Assembly: GCA_963682175.1 (NCBI GenBank)
Contig: OY821771.1
Span: 7,067,001-7,131,000, forward strand
DNA: 64,000 nt
Source: Triglochin maritima
Taxonomy: Eukaryota > Streptophyta > Magnoliopsida > Alismatales > Juncaginaceae
Reading direction: 5' to 3'
Shown piece after piece: positions 38,331 through 50,415 of this stretch (position 1 is its first letter; every line of letters starts with the position of its first letter). The notes beneath the pieces are model-generated. The model did not search any database. It saw only the letters and a program-made list of their open reading frames with translations, and was not told the DNA's origin. The position numbers were made by a program, and so were the translations under genes.

Positions 38331-39689
38331 TCAGTAAAAAAACTCATAGTGGTCTAAAACACCATTCATAGAAAAAGGCGGGGAATAAACACCCACGTTG
38401 TCTTTTTTTATTACAATTTCTGAACTGTAGGACCTACCTCTGGAAGTTGGTGGAAAAAGAAGAAGATTTTGTAGCTTACTTTTCTTCTAAATAAAAATAA
38501 TATTTTAAAAAAAATTACTATTTTTTTATATTTTCACAATCTACGGATAAACATCTATATTACAATAGATATTGTAATTTCGAAATACCATGTATTTAAT
38601 GATTAACTCAAATGAGACAACTACAAAATTTAGAACAATTATATTCTTAACTTCTATTTTTCAACATTCTTAATGATTTTATGATTTTTATCTTGAACAT
38701 TCACTTTTATAGGATTTTTATTCTCGTAACTTCAACATTTCTATGGATTTTATTCCGCAACTTCCACTTTAGCAAAACATTTAATATTCACTTCCAATTT
38801 TCTAGGATTTATAAGTTAATTATTTTATAAACGTTTGGCTAACAATTATTTTTGAAAAATTAAAAATATTATTAGTATTTTTTTAATAATTCATACATAA
38901 GAGAGATAAATGATGATATATGTGTATTTGTAAAATGTAAGGAATAAGTTAGATGAAAGAAAACTATTGATTTTACAGTAGAATCTTTTTTACAAGGTGA
39001 CAATGTGACATGGTTGAGAAGATAAAAGAAAAAAAAATATTGTGCCGTGGAAAAATTAACGTGGTAGAAGGAAAAAAAATTGGATGATCTTTTGTAAGAG
39101 ATCATTGTTGCTACGAGGTTTATGTTGGTGTAATCGGATCTTTGTAAGAGATCATTTTATAAACCAACCATTCGACGGAACTCTTCTCCGGAATATGCAT
39201 CCAGATGCCAAATAAAACTGCAAAAGGCCTTCAACCAATGGTTTTCTATTCTCATCTTACACATAACGATGCTGTCGCAGGAGCCGAAACCATCTGATCA
39301 TATTCCTCGACATATCAACGTATACTTTTAAATTGCAATGCAGATACTATTGGAATATATATATATATATATATAGTAAGGATAGAATGTGCCTTGAGCT
39401 TATTTTGTCTAAATGAACTCCTTAAGATCTAACCATTCATCTCAATCTGAATGGTTGTGAGTCTTTTACTGTAAGTGAGGTAATAAAGTAAATTTGATGG
39501 TCTTCACGATCCCTTTAATCCACCTTACCAAAAACAAACTCATTATTCCTCCTTCCATTTTCGTCATCCATTTCTCCTCACCCTCTTAACCCACTATTCA
39601 TCCTTCCATTTTCGTCATCCCTTTCAGCTCACCTTCAAAACCCTCATTGTCATTCACTACGCCGGATTCTTCGAGACATCTTGCTTTTT
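38331..39689. other. intergenic, AT-rich, no gene recognised
   Basis: No coding or RNA gene seen. A short duplicated phrase ATCTTTTGTAAGAGATCATT / ATCTTTGTAAGAGATCATTT occurs at 39088 and 39138, and a (TA)n tract at 39356-39375. Confidence 0.45.
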
Positions 39690-40070
39690 TTGTTAGTTTT
39701 CGCTGTTGATTTCGTTTTTGTTTGGTTTTTTGCTCATGATTTTGGTTTTGTTTGGTTTTAGTTTTTTGCGGTTGATTTCGGTTTTGCTGCATTTTTTCTG
39801 CTGATTTCGTTTTTGTTTGGTTTTTTGCTCATAATTTTGGTTTTGTTTGGTTTTAGTTTTTTGTTGCTGATTTCGGTTTTGCTTGGTTTTTTGCTGCTGA
39901 TTTCATTTTTGTTTGGTTTTTTGCTCCTGATTTCGATTTTGTTTGGTTGTTTTTTGCTGCTGATTTCGGTTTTGCTTGGTTTTTTGCTGCTGATTTCGTT
40001 TTTGTTTGGTTGTAGTTTTTTGCTGCTGATTTCGGTTTTGCTTGGTTTTTGGTTGCTGATTTCCGTTTTT
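39690..40070. repeat. minisatellite of TTTTGCTGCTGATTTCG-type units
   Basis: About ten irregular units of 33-40 bp, each built from GCTGCTGATTTCG, GTTTTGCTTGGTTTTT or GTTTTTGTTTGG. Because unit length is often a multiple of three, long open frames appear on both strands (Leu/Phe-rich on plus; Lys/Ser/Asn-rich on minus, with repeated KTEISSKKPSK). These frames are a by-product of the repeat; there is no other sign of a gene. Confidence 0.8.
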
Positions 40071-40637
40071 TTGGGATCTTTAATCTTGCGGTTTTTTTGG
40101 GATGTATATAATTTTTGGCAGAACATTGGGTTTATATTAAGACTTGTGGGTTTGGAAGTCATTTCGATTTGGATTTGTTTAATGAAAATCGATTAATTGG
40201 GTGTATTGGATGTGCTCGTTTTTCTTAATTTCCTTTAATTTATAGTAGTGAAATTTTTGTTTCTTTAACTTGGACTTGATTCAGTTGAACTACTATTTGT
40301 TTTCGGAGGACAAAATTCCAATTTATGGAATTTGTATAAAGAAATCCAACATCTTGTACGTCCGACCCAATCCTATCAAGTCTGCTGGAAAATGGGGTAA
40401 GTTTGATTTTTAATTACTTTTGAAAGCGGACTGTCACATTGATAACTGTGATATTAACCTATTAAGTAAAAATGTGTACTACAATAATTATCTATTTAGT
40501 TGAAACAAAATTAAAATTATGTTTGGAACCGTAATATAACATTGATAACTGTGATATTGACCTATTTAGTAAAAATGAAATAATATTATGTTTGAAACAT
40601 GAATATCTCATTTGTAGCCGTAATATAGTGCAGGTAT

Positions 40638-42774
40638 TGTCGGATTTCTAGTTTAATTGCACATATATATTTTCGAAATTTTTTTGTACAATAAGGATCA
40701 ATTACAATTTTCTACGATTTGTTTCATGCATGCATCGGTTTGTTTTAATAACTAGTTTCAAAAACTTAATAAAACAAACATAAGGGACTCCGAAATTCAT
40801 ACCTAGAAGTTCTCTAAAACTTCTTGATGTTCCAGAGATGTTGAGGAAGATGAACGTCGCTTCTCGTTGCGCCGGATGCCTCTGAGTGTTCACCGAAACC
40901 CTAAACAAGGTTGGAGAGAAAGGAGATAGTCAATCAATCTCCAAACTAGCTTAGAATCTAGCTACAAACCCCTACCTTAATCTCTGAGATTTCTCCTTCC
41001 AAAGACTTAGAAAACTAAGAGAATTTTCGTGGCTTTTGTGGTGAATTATGAGAGAAAATAATTAGAAAAACATCTAACATAATTAAGGATAATAATGACC
41101 TATTTATAGGCTCCAATCTTACTCTCAATCATGGCTATTCTTAAGCCATGTTTTCTTGACATTTTCTCTCACAAACTAATTCCATAATGCATTACATGCA
41201 TCCACAAAACGTTTGACCAAGTTTGGAGCTAATCCAACCATTGATCAAATTAATCTCTTAATTATCAAAGGCAGAAAATCGATCGGGGTTCGGTTTACCG
41301 AGTTACACTCACTCGGTTAACCGAATATGTCACGATCGCTTTACCGAGTGTTAGACGGACGACAGATTCTTAAGGAGAAAAAATTCTCCTTAACTGATCG
41401 GACGAATTATCGTCTAAGACCGAGTGCCATTCGGTTAACCGAAAATATCGGAACTTGACATTGTTCGGTCGACCGTTTCTGGTTCGGTACACCGTACCAG
41501 AGTTCCAGACACTTTGGTCAAGTTCGGTCAATCAATTAAGAGTATCCGTTCCACGTTCGGTTGACCGATCCACAGATCCTTCGGTCGACCGAACCATAAC
41601 GGATTACCGAACTTTTACCCGATTCAGCCTTTTCAAATTTTGGATTTATTTCCAACAAAATTTGAACTTTTGGGGTTTTAGCAAATTCACAACTTATGCA
41701 ATATATTATCCTATGCAATAATAAATTATTGCACACCATAATATATACATCTCATATGGATTTATCATGATTTTAATTATGTTATATACAACATAATTGA
41801 TTTTACTTGTTCACCACATGTGTCATTTTTTCTATAAGAAACCCGACACATCATATGAACCAAAAATCAAGTTTCTTGTTTCCCAGGTTTTACGGTGTGA
41901 CCTATGAGAGGATCTAGACTAAGTTGGCAGTGATATTAAGAGCTTAATATCACAAGCTATAAGCGGTATCTAGCTACACATTATAGCTCCCAATTAGTTA
42001 GATGTCTTAATTCCACTCGAACCAAAACCCGATCCATTTAGTGATGGAGTGCACCACTTGTGTCCGTCCCTTGCCTCATGATATTAAGAATACATACAAA
42101 GTAGTATTGTGTCATCTTTGTATTAGTATTCATTTCTTGATCTCTTTAAGCTAGTTACAAATATGTGACTTAACTCAAATCACATTGTGCACATTATAAC
42201 TTTGCTTTATCAAGGGGGGCACTAATATCATCACTCAATTAAGAGGGGCAATGATAATCCTTTGACTAACTATCTTCTCCAACAAAAGTCATACTTAACC
42301 AACCAATGTCTTTACACTACACTCATCGATAGCTCAAGATACTAGTCTAATTAAACAATTCTTAAGTGATCGGATATAAGTCTCATATCAAAGGACCAAA
42401 GACACAGTAAAACATTAATGACACAGAAAACACAATTCTATAATGGTTTACTTGTTAGGTCAATTCGGTATACAAAAGTAATATTTTCCTCTTTTGCGTA
42501 TCCGTGTTGTCACTCACTTGTAGAGCTACAATGATCTATGACCAACACGACAATCTTAACTCGGTAATAAATGTCCCATGTTTATTACCATGATTGCGGA
42601 TATCTTTTGCTTTATGTAAACCAATATCTTTTAGAGCCCTACGGTTAAGGACCAAGAACATCTTCCTTAACACTTCTAAAAGACGAATAACATAAACAAT
42701 GAACAAAATGATTTCTCATTCAATTCATAATAATTGACATTTAAAAGTAAAACTTTTAGAACACATTTCCTTCA
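40638..42774 (-). mobile_element. solo copia-type LTR, 2137 bp, TSD GGTAT
   Basis: On the minus strand the LTR starts TGAAGGAAATGTGTTC (42774) and ends ...ATCCGACA (40638). It is flanked exactly by GGTAT at 40633-40637 and 42775-42779, with no internal region, so it is a solo LTR. The segment at 1-1189 is a second copy of its 3' half. The minus-strand TATA box lies at about 41101-41109, and CGGTCGACCG/CGGTTAACCG-like palindromes sit upstream of it at about 41285-41600. It split the GTAATATT-rich repeat region. The short frames on either strand are not genes. Confidence 0.92.
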
Positions 42775-42779
42775 GGTAT

Positions 42780-43014
42780 GTGGTTTGACAGTGTAATATT
42801 GTAATATTGTTTCCAAAACATCAATTTCATTTAGCGCTTTTCAAATCCTTTTCAAAAGAAAAAAGTGTACTACAGTAACATTACTCTATTTAGTTGAAAC
42901 GAAATTAATATTACGTTCAAACCGTAATATCACATTAGTAGTCGTAAAATAGTCCAATTATGTGGAACAATAATATTGTACACCTAATTGTGCACAATTT
43001 AGGATAATTTAAAG
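42780..43014. repeat. GTAATATT-rich repeat, continued past solo LTR
   Basis: The sequence resumes the motif set found left of the LTR (for example AACCGTAATATCACATT at 42918 against AACCGTAATATAACATT at 40528), as expected if the LTR inserted into one repeat block. Confidence 0.5.
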
Positions 43015-43257
43015 ATGCAGAATGAGGAGCATGGCAAAGAGTTTTTGCTTATACCTGACGTTAAAAGTGAGCTGAAACCAACATTTGGGAAGGAGTTCGA
43101 CTCAATAGAAGGAGCTTACCTTTGCGGCAGAGGTGGAAGACCAAAATTTAGTAGTAATCGTATCCAATCAGATCTTGAGAAAAAACAAGCAAAAGTCATA
43201 GACAATGTAAACGTGCATGCAATATTCGGACCACGACTCGAGAACTTGTCTTACTAG
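43015..43257 (+). pseudogene. FAR1-like N-terminal fragment
   Basis: The 80-codon frame has LLIPDVKSELKPTFGKEFDS then IEGAY, which resembles the start of FAR1-related/MULE proteins (P-x-L/V-x-P-x-x-G-x-x-F-D-S-x-E-E-A). The resemblance ends after that and the frame stops, so it is a fragment, perhaps left from a MULE or captured from a FAR1-related gene. A short possible continuation (VTTEDTCKWQE) appears at about 43349 after an AG acceptor. Confidence 0.45.
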
Positions 43258-43449
43258 GAAGGATAAGAAAACATGAGTAGTTAATCTTCTTTGTCAAAAT
43301 GAATTATACTTGATAATTGTCTTATGTCGTCTTTGGGATTTTGCAGGGTTACAACTGAAGATACATGTAAATGGCAAGAATAACTTGCAAGGGAGATTAA
43401 TATACGTGGACAAGATAATACATGCAAGGAAGAATAAAAAAACTATTAC

Positions 43450-44370
43450 AATCTCCTACATGAATACACATCATTTTTTAATTTTTAATTTTTTATTGAA
43501 ACATTCTATATACTCTTATTTTTGTTGAATATGTTAAGTTTTGTCTCACACAATGGTGAATGAGTACATGTTATGTAACTTGTATGACTGTATCTATTAA
43601 CAGTAGTATTACGGTAACAACCGTAATATCAACAAGATGCTGTAATATTATTTTGTAAAACGTAATATTAAAAATGTATTACATTCACAAAACGTAATAT
43701 CAAGATGTTGTAATATTAATTTGTTAGACGTAAGATAAAATAATTTTTACTCCTTCCCAAAATGTAAAAAATTGATGGCTAATAATGTATAAAATGTAAT
43801 GCGGTTCTTGATATAATGTGAGGTTTACAAACGTTTCAATAAGTGATCGAAGACTATAACATGTGTTAAAAAACATACAATCTCCTACATGAATACACAT
43901 CATTTTTTAATTGAAACATTCTATATAGTTTTATTTTTGTCGAATATGTTAGGCTTTGTCCAACACAATAGTGAATGAGTACATGTTATGTAACTTGTAT
44001 GATTGTTTCTATTAGCAGTAATATTACGATAACGACCGTAATATCAACAAGATGTTGTAATATTATTTTTTTAAACTTCATATAATAATAGTATTACGTT
44101 AACAAAAGTAATATCAAGATGTTGTAATATTAATTTGTTAGACATAAGATAAAATGTTTTTAGTGATGCGCAAAAAGAGATGGATGACCAACTCATGTTA
44201 AAATAAAATCTTGATCCTATAAAAATCAGCAACTTGTATGACTGTATCTATTAGCAGTAGTATTACGGTAACAACCGTAATATAAACAAGATGTTGTAAT
44301 ATTATTTTGTAAAACGTAATATTAAAAAGGTATTACATTAACAAAACGTAATATTAAGATGTTGTAATCA
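43450..44370. repeat. tandem duplication with GTAATATT motifs
   Basis: A unit starting AATCTCCTACATGAATACAC at 43450 recurs at 43879 (offset 429 bp) and runs through GTACATGTTATGTAACTTGT to TTGTAATATTAATTTGTTAG. A third, shorter copy (AACTTGTATGACTGTATCTA onward) starts at about 44231. Each copy carries several GTAATATT and TAATATTAC words. Confidence 0.85.
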
Positions 44371-44609
44371 TCCTGCTCCTTCAAACCAACTATTTTAGAT
44401 ACTCCACGTTATTAACAATTGCAAAAGTTTATGTAAGACTAACATTGAATAGGAGATAGTAATCATAATCTGTAATACTAGTTTATCAACATTCAAGATC
44501 TCTATAAAAATCAGTAACATTAAAGATTCAGCCATACATACAACAGTTGCATGAAAATTGTAATATTGTATCATTCAAAAACACAAAATTCCAAAAAAAT
44601 AAATCCACT

Positions 44610-45100
44610 GAACTATTTGGAACTTGTTTCACGAAGTATCATAGCAGCGTATTCAGCACGAATCCGATCCATATCTTCTTCTCCAAAATCAAATATATCT
44701 TTTCCTTCAGAGAGATATTCTGCAAACTTCAATACATACAATCCACAATTCAAACTTATGGCTGATTGCTGGGGGCAAGAAACATGTTTTATTTCTCAAC
44801 TCTTCATATTCTCAAAATTGTGCGTCATTTCGAAGTACTTAGTCACCCACTTAGACTGCAAAAAAGTAACATTTAAACTCATAAGAACAAAACATACCCA
44901 CTGAAAACTGAAAACAATAAACTTTAAATCACTGCTTAATAGAAACCAAAAACAGGAAACAACATACCCACTGAAGAACTCTTGCTTTAGCCCAAGCTGA
45001 ATTAAAAGAATTGTAGGATTGCAATCGAATTTGTTGAAAGTTCATGACAAAAAGATGTCAGTGACTACCCGTGTGCAAAATCATGAAATAGTAATTAATT
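44610..45100 (-). pseudogene. Ulp1-like (C48) cysteine protease C-terminal fragment
   Basis: On the minus strand, about 44875-44625 reads WVTKYFEMTHNFENMKS, stop, EIKHVSCPQQSAISLNCGLY, VLKFAEYLSEGKDIFDF. The Gln before, and the Cys in, the NCG-L/V-Y-VLKF block match the catalytic Gln and Cys of Ulp1/SENP SUMO proteases. Upstream sequence (about 45060-44965) reads SYNSFNSAWAKARVLQWV, a plausible preceding exon. The TGA sits where Trp would fit. Ulp1-like domains are often carried by plant MULEs; with the FAR1-like piece pointing towards it, this may be the rest of one such element. No termini were found. Confidence 0.7.
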
Positions 45101-45805
45101 ATACTCAAAATATAACTTGGACAATCGAAACAATCACAAAGTGTTTTCTTCGTTTCATCACTAAGGTATCTGGACATGTCTGCAACTTTATCTACATTTA
45201 AATTATGTCCAGAAAAAGCTTGTTAAAATCTAACGAGATTACTGAAAACCCACAATAATTTGTACGACCTTTAAGTGAAACTTATAAAAAGATAAGAAAT
45301 AAAAGGTAATCAGTTGTGAACAAATTTCACTTAAGGAGTGAAATTCCATATAAACCAAAGAATGATTCAAATCATCAAACTAAATTGAAGAAACGAAAAA
45401 TTAATATTTGTACAAATTTTAATAACAAATAACAACACTATATTACAAAACAATAAAATGATATGATTAACCGTAATATTATACATTTGTGAAATTAAAG
45501 TATTAAGTAATGGAAAAAGAAAATGATATGATTAGCTGTAATATTGTACACTTGTGAATTTAAAGTGTTAACTAATGAAACAACAGTGATTGATTATAAT
45601 CGAAAACTGTAATATTATGTCACATACCTGCAATATATTTAACAAAAATAAGAGTTAAATCTAAAATATAAAATAGTGCATGTAGCAATGAAGTCATAAT
45701 ATAGACAATTTAAATGATGTATTGAAACAACAATGATTGACTATAATAGAAAGTTGTAATATTAGTATTTGAGTAGGTTTTTTTAATTTGAAAAAAGCAC
45801 ATAAC

Positions 45806-45925
45806 CTCCCGGTAAAAACGTGCTCTCTAACACCAAGAATGGTAGGAGGGCGAAGAGCATGATTTCCTTGAAATTACTCAAGAAGGTTCTGATCTTCATG
45901 GTCTCATCCAAATAGTTACCATGTC
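45806..45925 (-). pseudogene. callose synthase (glucan synthase-like) exon fragment
   Basis: The minus strand reads GNYLDETMKIRTFLSNFKE and, after a one-base frame change, NHALRPPTILGVREHVFTG, closely matching the conserved stretch of plant 1,3-beta-glucan synthases (D-N-Y-x-E-E-A-L-K-M-R-N-L-L, then RPPTILGxREHVFTGS). The match ends at a GT (GGGAG then GTTATG), where a genomic copy could keep its exon-intron boundary. No other callose synthase exons were seen, so this is an isolated fragment, as in gene pieces captured by Pack-MULEs. Confidence 0.7.
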
Positions 45926-46099
45926 AATAAAAAATAACTACATCGGCAAAAACATTCTTCTTTAGCAACATATGCAAATCAAAAAAAATGGTTGAGTACA
46001 GTTGAGGTTAACTTGCATTTCACTGGCTGGGATTTTTTTTTGAAAATTTACAAAAGAAGCATACGGTTAGGATAACCAAAAGAAGGATTTATTTTTGGC

Positions 46100-46430
46100 T
46101 CCCATTAATTTCAGATGTAGTTGTCCTGCACTCAAATTAATTTTGATATCCAAAAGACATAAACCAAATTCAAAACTATTCTCTGATCATGTTCCTCCCT
46201 GTTTTGAATCATGGAATCAAAAAAATGAGAAACAACTCAAATGTATGTACCGAAAAGTCTTATCCTAAATTCCTGAACCGAACACAAAACATTCTTCCAC
46301 AGTTAACAGTAGAACTTACAATCACACTATCATTATTGATGCATTGCATACATTGCATCATGTCTTTCATGTAGATTAATTTTATATCAATAAATGCTAC
46401 TAAGGTATGCGTTTAGTCTTATTTACATAA
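46100..46430. other. unassigned sequence
   Basis: No gene or defined repeat edge was seen between the gene-fragment mosaic and the LTR-like region. Confidence 0.4.
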
Positions 46431-47560
46431 TACAGGGACCTGAATGCAAATTACCCATATCCCGAGCATAAACACGTGCAAAAGACTCATTTCTATCATA
46501 AAGACCGGTTCAAGATTATCAGGATTCAAATTGAAGTTCATCCAAGCATAAAAGCATTCAAAGACCTAATTACAAAAAGGTCAGGGGCTTAATTGCAAAA
46601 GCCGAGGACCCGACTGCAAATTACGAGTACCAAAAGATTATTTTGGAGAAGTTCTAAAGAAAAATCAATTTGGATCTCCAAATATATGAAGAAATTAACT
46701 CGGATCTCCAAAGATATGCAATAATTAATTCGGACGCGCAAAGGACAGTTAAAACATGCCATAAACACACAAGAAAAATCCGGATCGATTCCGAGCCAAA
46801 AAGGTGGCGATTACGCCGCACCTCATGTACAAAATGCGGCGATTCCGCCGCACAAAAGTCGATCCGTGCGCTCAAATTTTTATCAATGCTGTATTGACGC
46901 ATGTACATTCCTTTTATGTATTAGGATCCCCGGTTGATGCTATAAATAAGGCCGAATCATGTATTGGAAGGGGCTCCTCTCCTCCTCTTCTTTTTAGCAA
47001 TAAAATTATGTTCTTTTATTTTGTGTTTTTAGTTTTCTTTTGTAGTTTCTCTAGGACTCCTTCTCCTTCCCTCCATCCATGAGTTTCTAACTCTCTCCAA
47101 AGGGTGGGGTGACGGATTTATGGTGATGAGAAGAAGAATGATATTATTATTTTAATTTCGTGTTAGTATATTTTGATTACTTGAGTTTATGTTGAGTCAT
47201 TTATCATGTAATGCTTTATAACTAATGTGATTTATTATAAGTTTCAGAATTCTCTAATCAAAACCCGATATCTAAACCTCAACCCGCTGGACTCTCATCC
47301 ATATTTGTTTTATTCTTAATTTGTTTTCTTGTGGTTCTTGCTTTAGAAATTAAAAATCCAAAAATCTCAAACCAACCTTATTTCTCTTTCTTTCTTTCCT
47401 TAATCGAAAAATCACAAAAATAACAATATCTCTCTCTCCTTGTGTTCGACCCGTACTTGTCACGTCTTCATTGACGCCGTGTACTTGCGGTATAAATTTA
47501 ATTCTCTCACCAATTATGTATTCCATTTTAATGCACAATGTGGTAACATCCATGTCCAAA
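46430..47560 (+). mobile_element. LTR-like region of a Tat/Athila-type gypsy element
   Basis: The order of features resembles the LTR of large Ty3/gypsy elements: an oligopurine-poor U3, a TATA box (GCTATAAATAAGG at about 46939), a leader with CTTTTAGCAATAAAATTATG, then GTTCGACCCGTACTTGTCAC and GTACTTGCGGT near the right end. The palindromic pair GTGGCGATTACGCCGCAC and ATGCGGCGATTCCGCCGCAC lies upstream of the TATA box. No coding domains and no target duplication were found, so limits and class are tentative. Confidence 0.4.
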
Positions 47561-48593
47561 ATCAGTCAAGAATTCGGAAATTCAGACCTTAACCCAAACT
47601 GCAAACCCCAACCCCAAAATGCAAATCCTAACCCCAATCCCAAAAGAGAAATAAAAAATCATACTAGTCAATGGCGTTGGGGGTTTGTCCGCTCGCTCTA
47701 CCACGTGATTCCTCCATTTCGGTTTGGGGATGAGGGATGACATTCAAGGATTGAGGACGGCAATGATGGTGGAAGTTTAGGTCGACGACGATGGAGATGG
47801 CGATGACGTTGGGGGTTTGGGGACGACGAGGTGGGGATTTTTTGTGAGCCGTGCGTGAGTTTGGTCCGTCGGGGGTTTCCTTCGATGGCGATGAGAGGGT
47901 TTGGTGCGTGGGAGGTGGGGGGAGAGGATTTAGTGTAGGGTGAGGGTTTTGAGATGATTTTGCAAGTTTTGTTTAATTCTGATTGTAGCCTTTCTTAAGT
48001 AATTGTAACAAGATTTAATATCAATGGTTGAATTTGATTTTGATGGTGGGTGTTTAGGGGGCTCACTTAAGCTTAAATGAGCCCGGGGTTCATTCTATAA
48101 TTTTTGTATATATATTATTTGTATTTTAATGAAAAATCAGCAAAACAAATAATAATATGGAGTTTAAGGAAAGAAGTGGCCTCATAGTCATAGTGGACTT
48201 GCAGTAAGAAGCAGGTATTGTAAGAATAACCTCCTTAAGGCTCTAACTCTCTCACATACCTTCTCCCTACCCACCAGCCCTCCCTCGCTTGCCCCATTCT
48301 CACCCCAACCCCAACTTCCTCCACCAAGTACTTGGCGTTCAACGTTTGTTCGCCTATCATGTGTCATGCTAGTATGGGAACGTTACAGCTCACTGCCTCC
48401 AACACTGAGTTCCATCAACAGTGACTTACAAATCCACCCAACGAACCATGCCTTAGAATTTCCATATGCGGAGCCCAACCGCGGAGCAACATGCCCTTGG
48501 TATCCTTTTGACCTTCTTCGGTGGGCTCCACCCACGTGGGTGACCGCACCACCCAGAGGTAATCGTACCTGCTGGCCTCCAACCCGTGTCATA

Positions 48594-49197
48594 TAGGGCT
48601 GGCAAATTCGTGTTTCGTGTCGTGCTTGACACGAACTGTTTTTCCTTGACCCGAACACGAACACGAACACGAATTAATAAGAAATAGTCGACACGAACAC
48701 GAACACGAAAATCTTGTCTTAAACCCGAACACGAATTTGGTAACCCGAACACGACCCACGTTGACACGAATCCATTTTTCGTGTTCGTGTTGACACGAAC
48801 ACGAATTAACCCGAATAACTCGAACTGACTTGTTTGACACGAATTTTTACAAACACGAATTAATCTGAACACGAAATAACATGTTTGACACCAATTACGA
48901 CATGTTTGACACAAATTTAAACAAACACGAATTAACCCGAACACGAACTAGCATGTTTGACACTAATTACACGAAACACGAAGTCGACCCGAATTACAGT
49001 TCGTGTTATTCGTGTCAACCCGAATTACACGAAACACGAAATACTCCAACCCGAACCCGACCCGAATTACAGTTCGTGTCATTCGTGTCGACCCGAATTA
49101 CAATTCGTGTCATTCGTGTCGACCCGAATCGTGATATTTAGTGTCGGGTTCGGGTTCGGGTTCGGGTTTCGTGTCATGATCCGAATTGCCAACCCTA
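48594..49197. mobile_element. hAT-like MITE inside the UGT pseudogene
   Basis: The 604-bp element has inverted ends TAGGGCTGGCAA and TTGCCAACCCTA and an exact 8-bp direct repeat GTGTCATA (48586-48593 and 49198-49205). The interior is a minisatellite of CACGAACACGAATTAACCCG-type units. It sits in the UGT sequence between the QQQLDEI motif and the region leading to the PSPG box. Long frames across it are repeat artefacts. Confidence 0.88.
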
Positions 49198-49585
49198 GTG
49201 TCATATCTCGTCGAGTTGTTGTTGTGGTAAAGTGCACCATCGTCCCGAACGCCACGTACACAACCGAACCTGGTTTCCTCCCGTCCAACCACCCGAGGCA
49301 TGACGCCTCCGGCGAGCTATAGAGGCAGGTTGGACCCACCAGCCATGCCTTGGCGTGATCGTAGAAGGCTTCGAGGTGTGGAACGTAGCCACCTTCCTGG
49401 TCTGTGAAGCTGTTGACAAGCACACCCCAGCTCTTCAACTCCGATTGTTCGCTCGCCACCACAAATTCGACCGCTTCGTCGGCTACTGCCTTGATTGAGT
49501 CTGGCACGTCGGAGTACTTGAAACAGAGGTTCTCCGGCAAGCTGGGGACATGGAACTCGCCATCCGAACAAGAAGAATATTCCTG

Positions 49586-50415
49586 GTCAACATAATATAT
49601 ATATATATATATATATAAATCTTTGTTACATAATGTATTTCAATCACATCCACTGTAAATCCTTTTTTTAATTTCTTAAAAAGTGTTGACACTCATTTGA
49701 AACTTGTCAAAATCTTCACATTTAAACACATAAAGATAATTTCAAACCGTAAATTTTGTTTTTTTTAACACAAATTAAATAGACATCCACAAACAAAACA
49801 CCTGAAGATAATATTACCCTCAACATAATTCAAAATTAATACCAATGTATTTTACTAGTCCATAACATCTTAAACACTCCTTAACGAGAAACGTCGAATG
49901 TGTGTTAAACAATGAGTTTTTGAAGTTCAGGGGGACAAAATGTTACAAAATTAAAATTCATGGGAGGTAACTGTTAACTTTGAAAGTTCAGGGAGACTAA
50001 GTGATACCAAGACATAGTTAAGGAGGACAAACTGTAATTAACCTTATATTTTATATACATCATACAAAGGATATAAGACACAGCAAAGTGAAAAACTCAA
50101 TCCAAGTTCATATACTTTTGGAATGAGCAAAGTCAACGCAAAGGAAATGGACACTATATTATTATTGTGAGATTTTGGGTAGAAAAAATGTAGAAAAGCT
50201 TTAAGAAATTAAACGAATAATCTTTTTTTAGAAACGCCACCATAAATTAAGGAGAAATATGTGGTCGCGAACACACGTCTACGAAGAGATTAGTGAAGTT
50301 GAACTTGCCTAGTGTCGATGGATGAGCTATATATATATCCGAAACTATATATTCCAACAAAACATATAATTAATCAAAATTAAGTAGATGCAAGATGAGG
50401 CGCGCGCTCAGTATT
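49586..50415. other. insertion or intron in the UGT pseudogene
   Basis: About 820 bp of AT-rich sequence separates the UGT segments ending KALLKHQTHQ and starting EYSSCSDG. The right-hand gene segment is preceded by an AG acceptor-like site, but no matching GT donor is visible on the other side. A (TA)n tract lies at 49592-49618, and GTTCAGGGRGAC repeats at about 49926 and 49985. It may be a further, unclassified insertion. Confidence 0.4.

Noticed and set aside
39758..40196. Long Lys/Ser-rich and Leu/Phe-rich open frames on opposite strands
   Set aside because: They follow from a minisatellite with units near a multiple of three; no start context, splice sites or domain supports a protein.
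42905..44040. TAATATTAC nonamers identical to the geminivirus origin motif
   Set aside because: They belong to a long AT-rich repeat with many variants. There is no GC-rich stem around them, no iterons and no replication-protein coding sequence nearby.
48453..49322. Several long frames with Arg/Val/Asn repeats across 48.5-49.3 kb
   Set aside because: They read through the internal minisatellite of the hAT-like MITE inserted in the UGT pseudogene.
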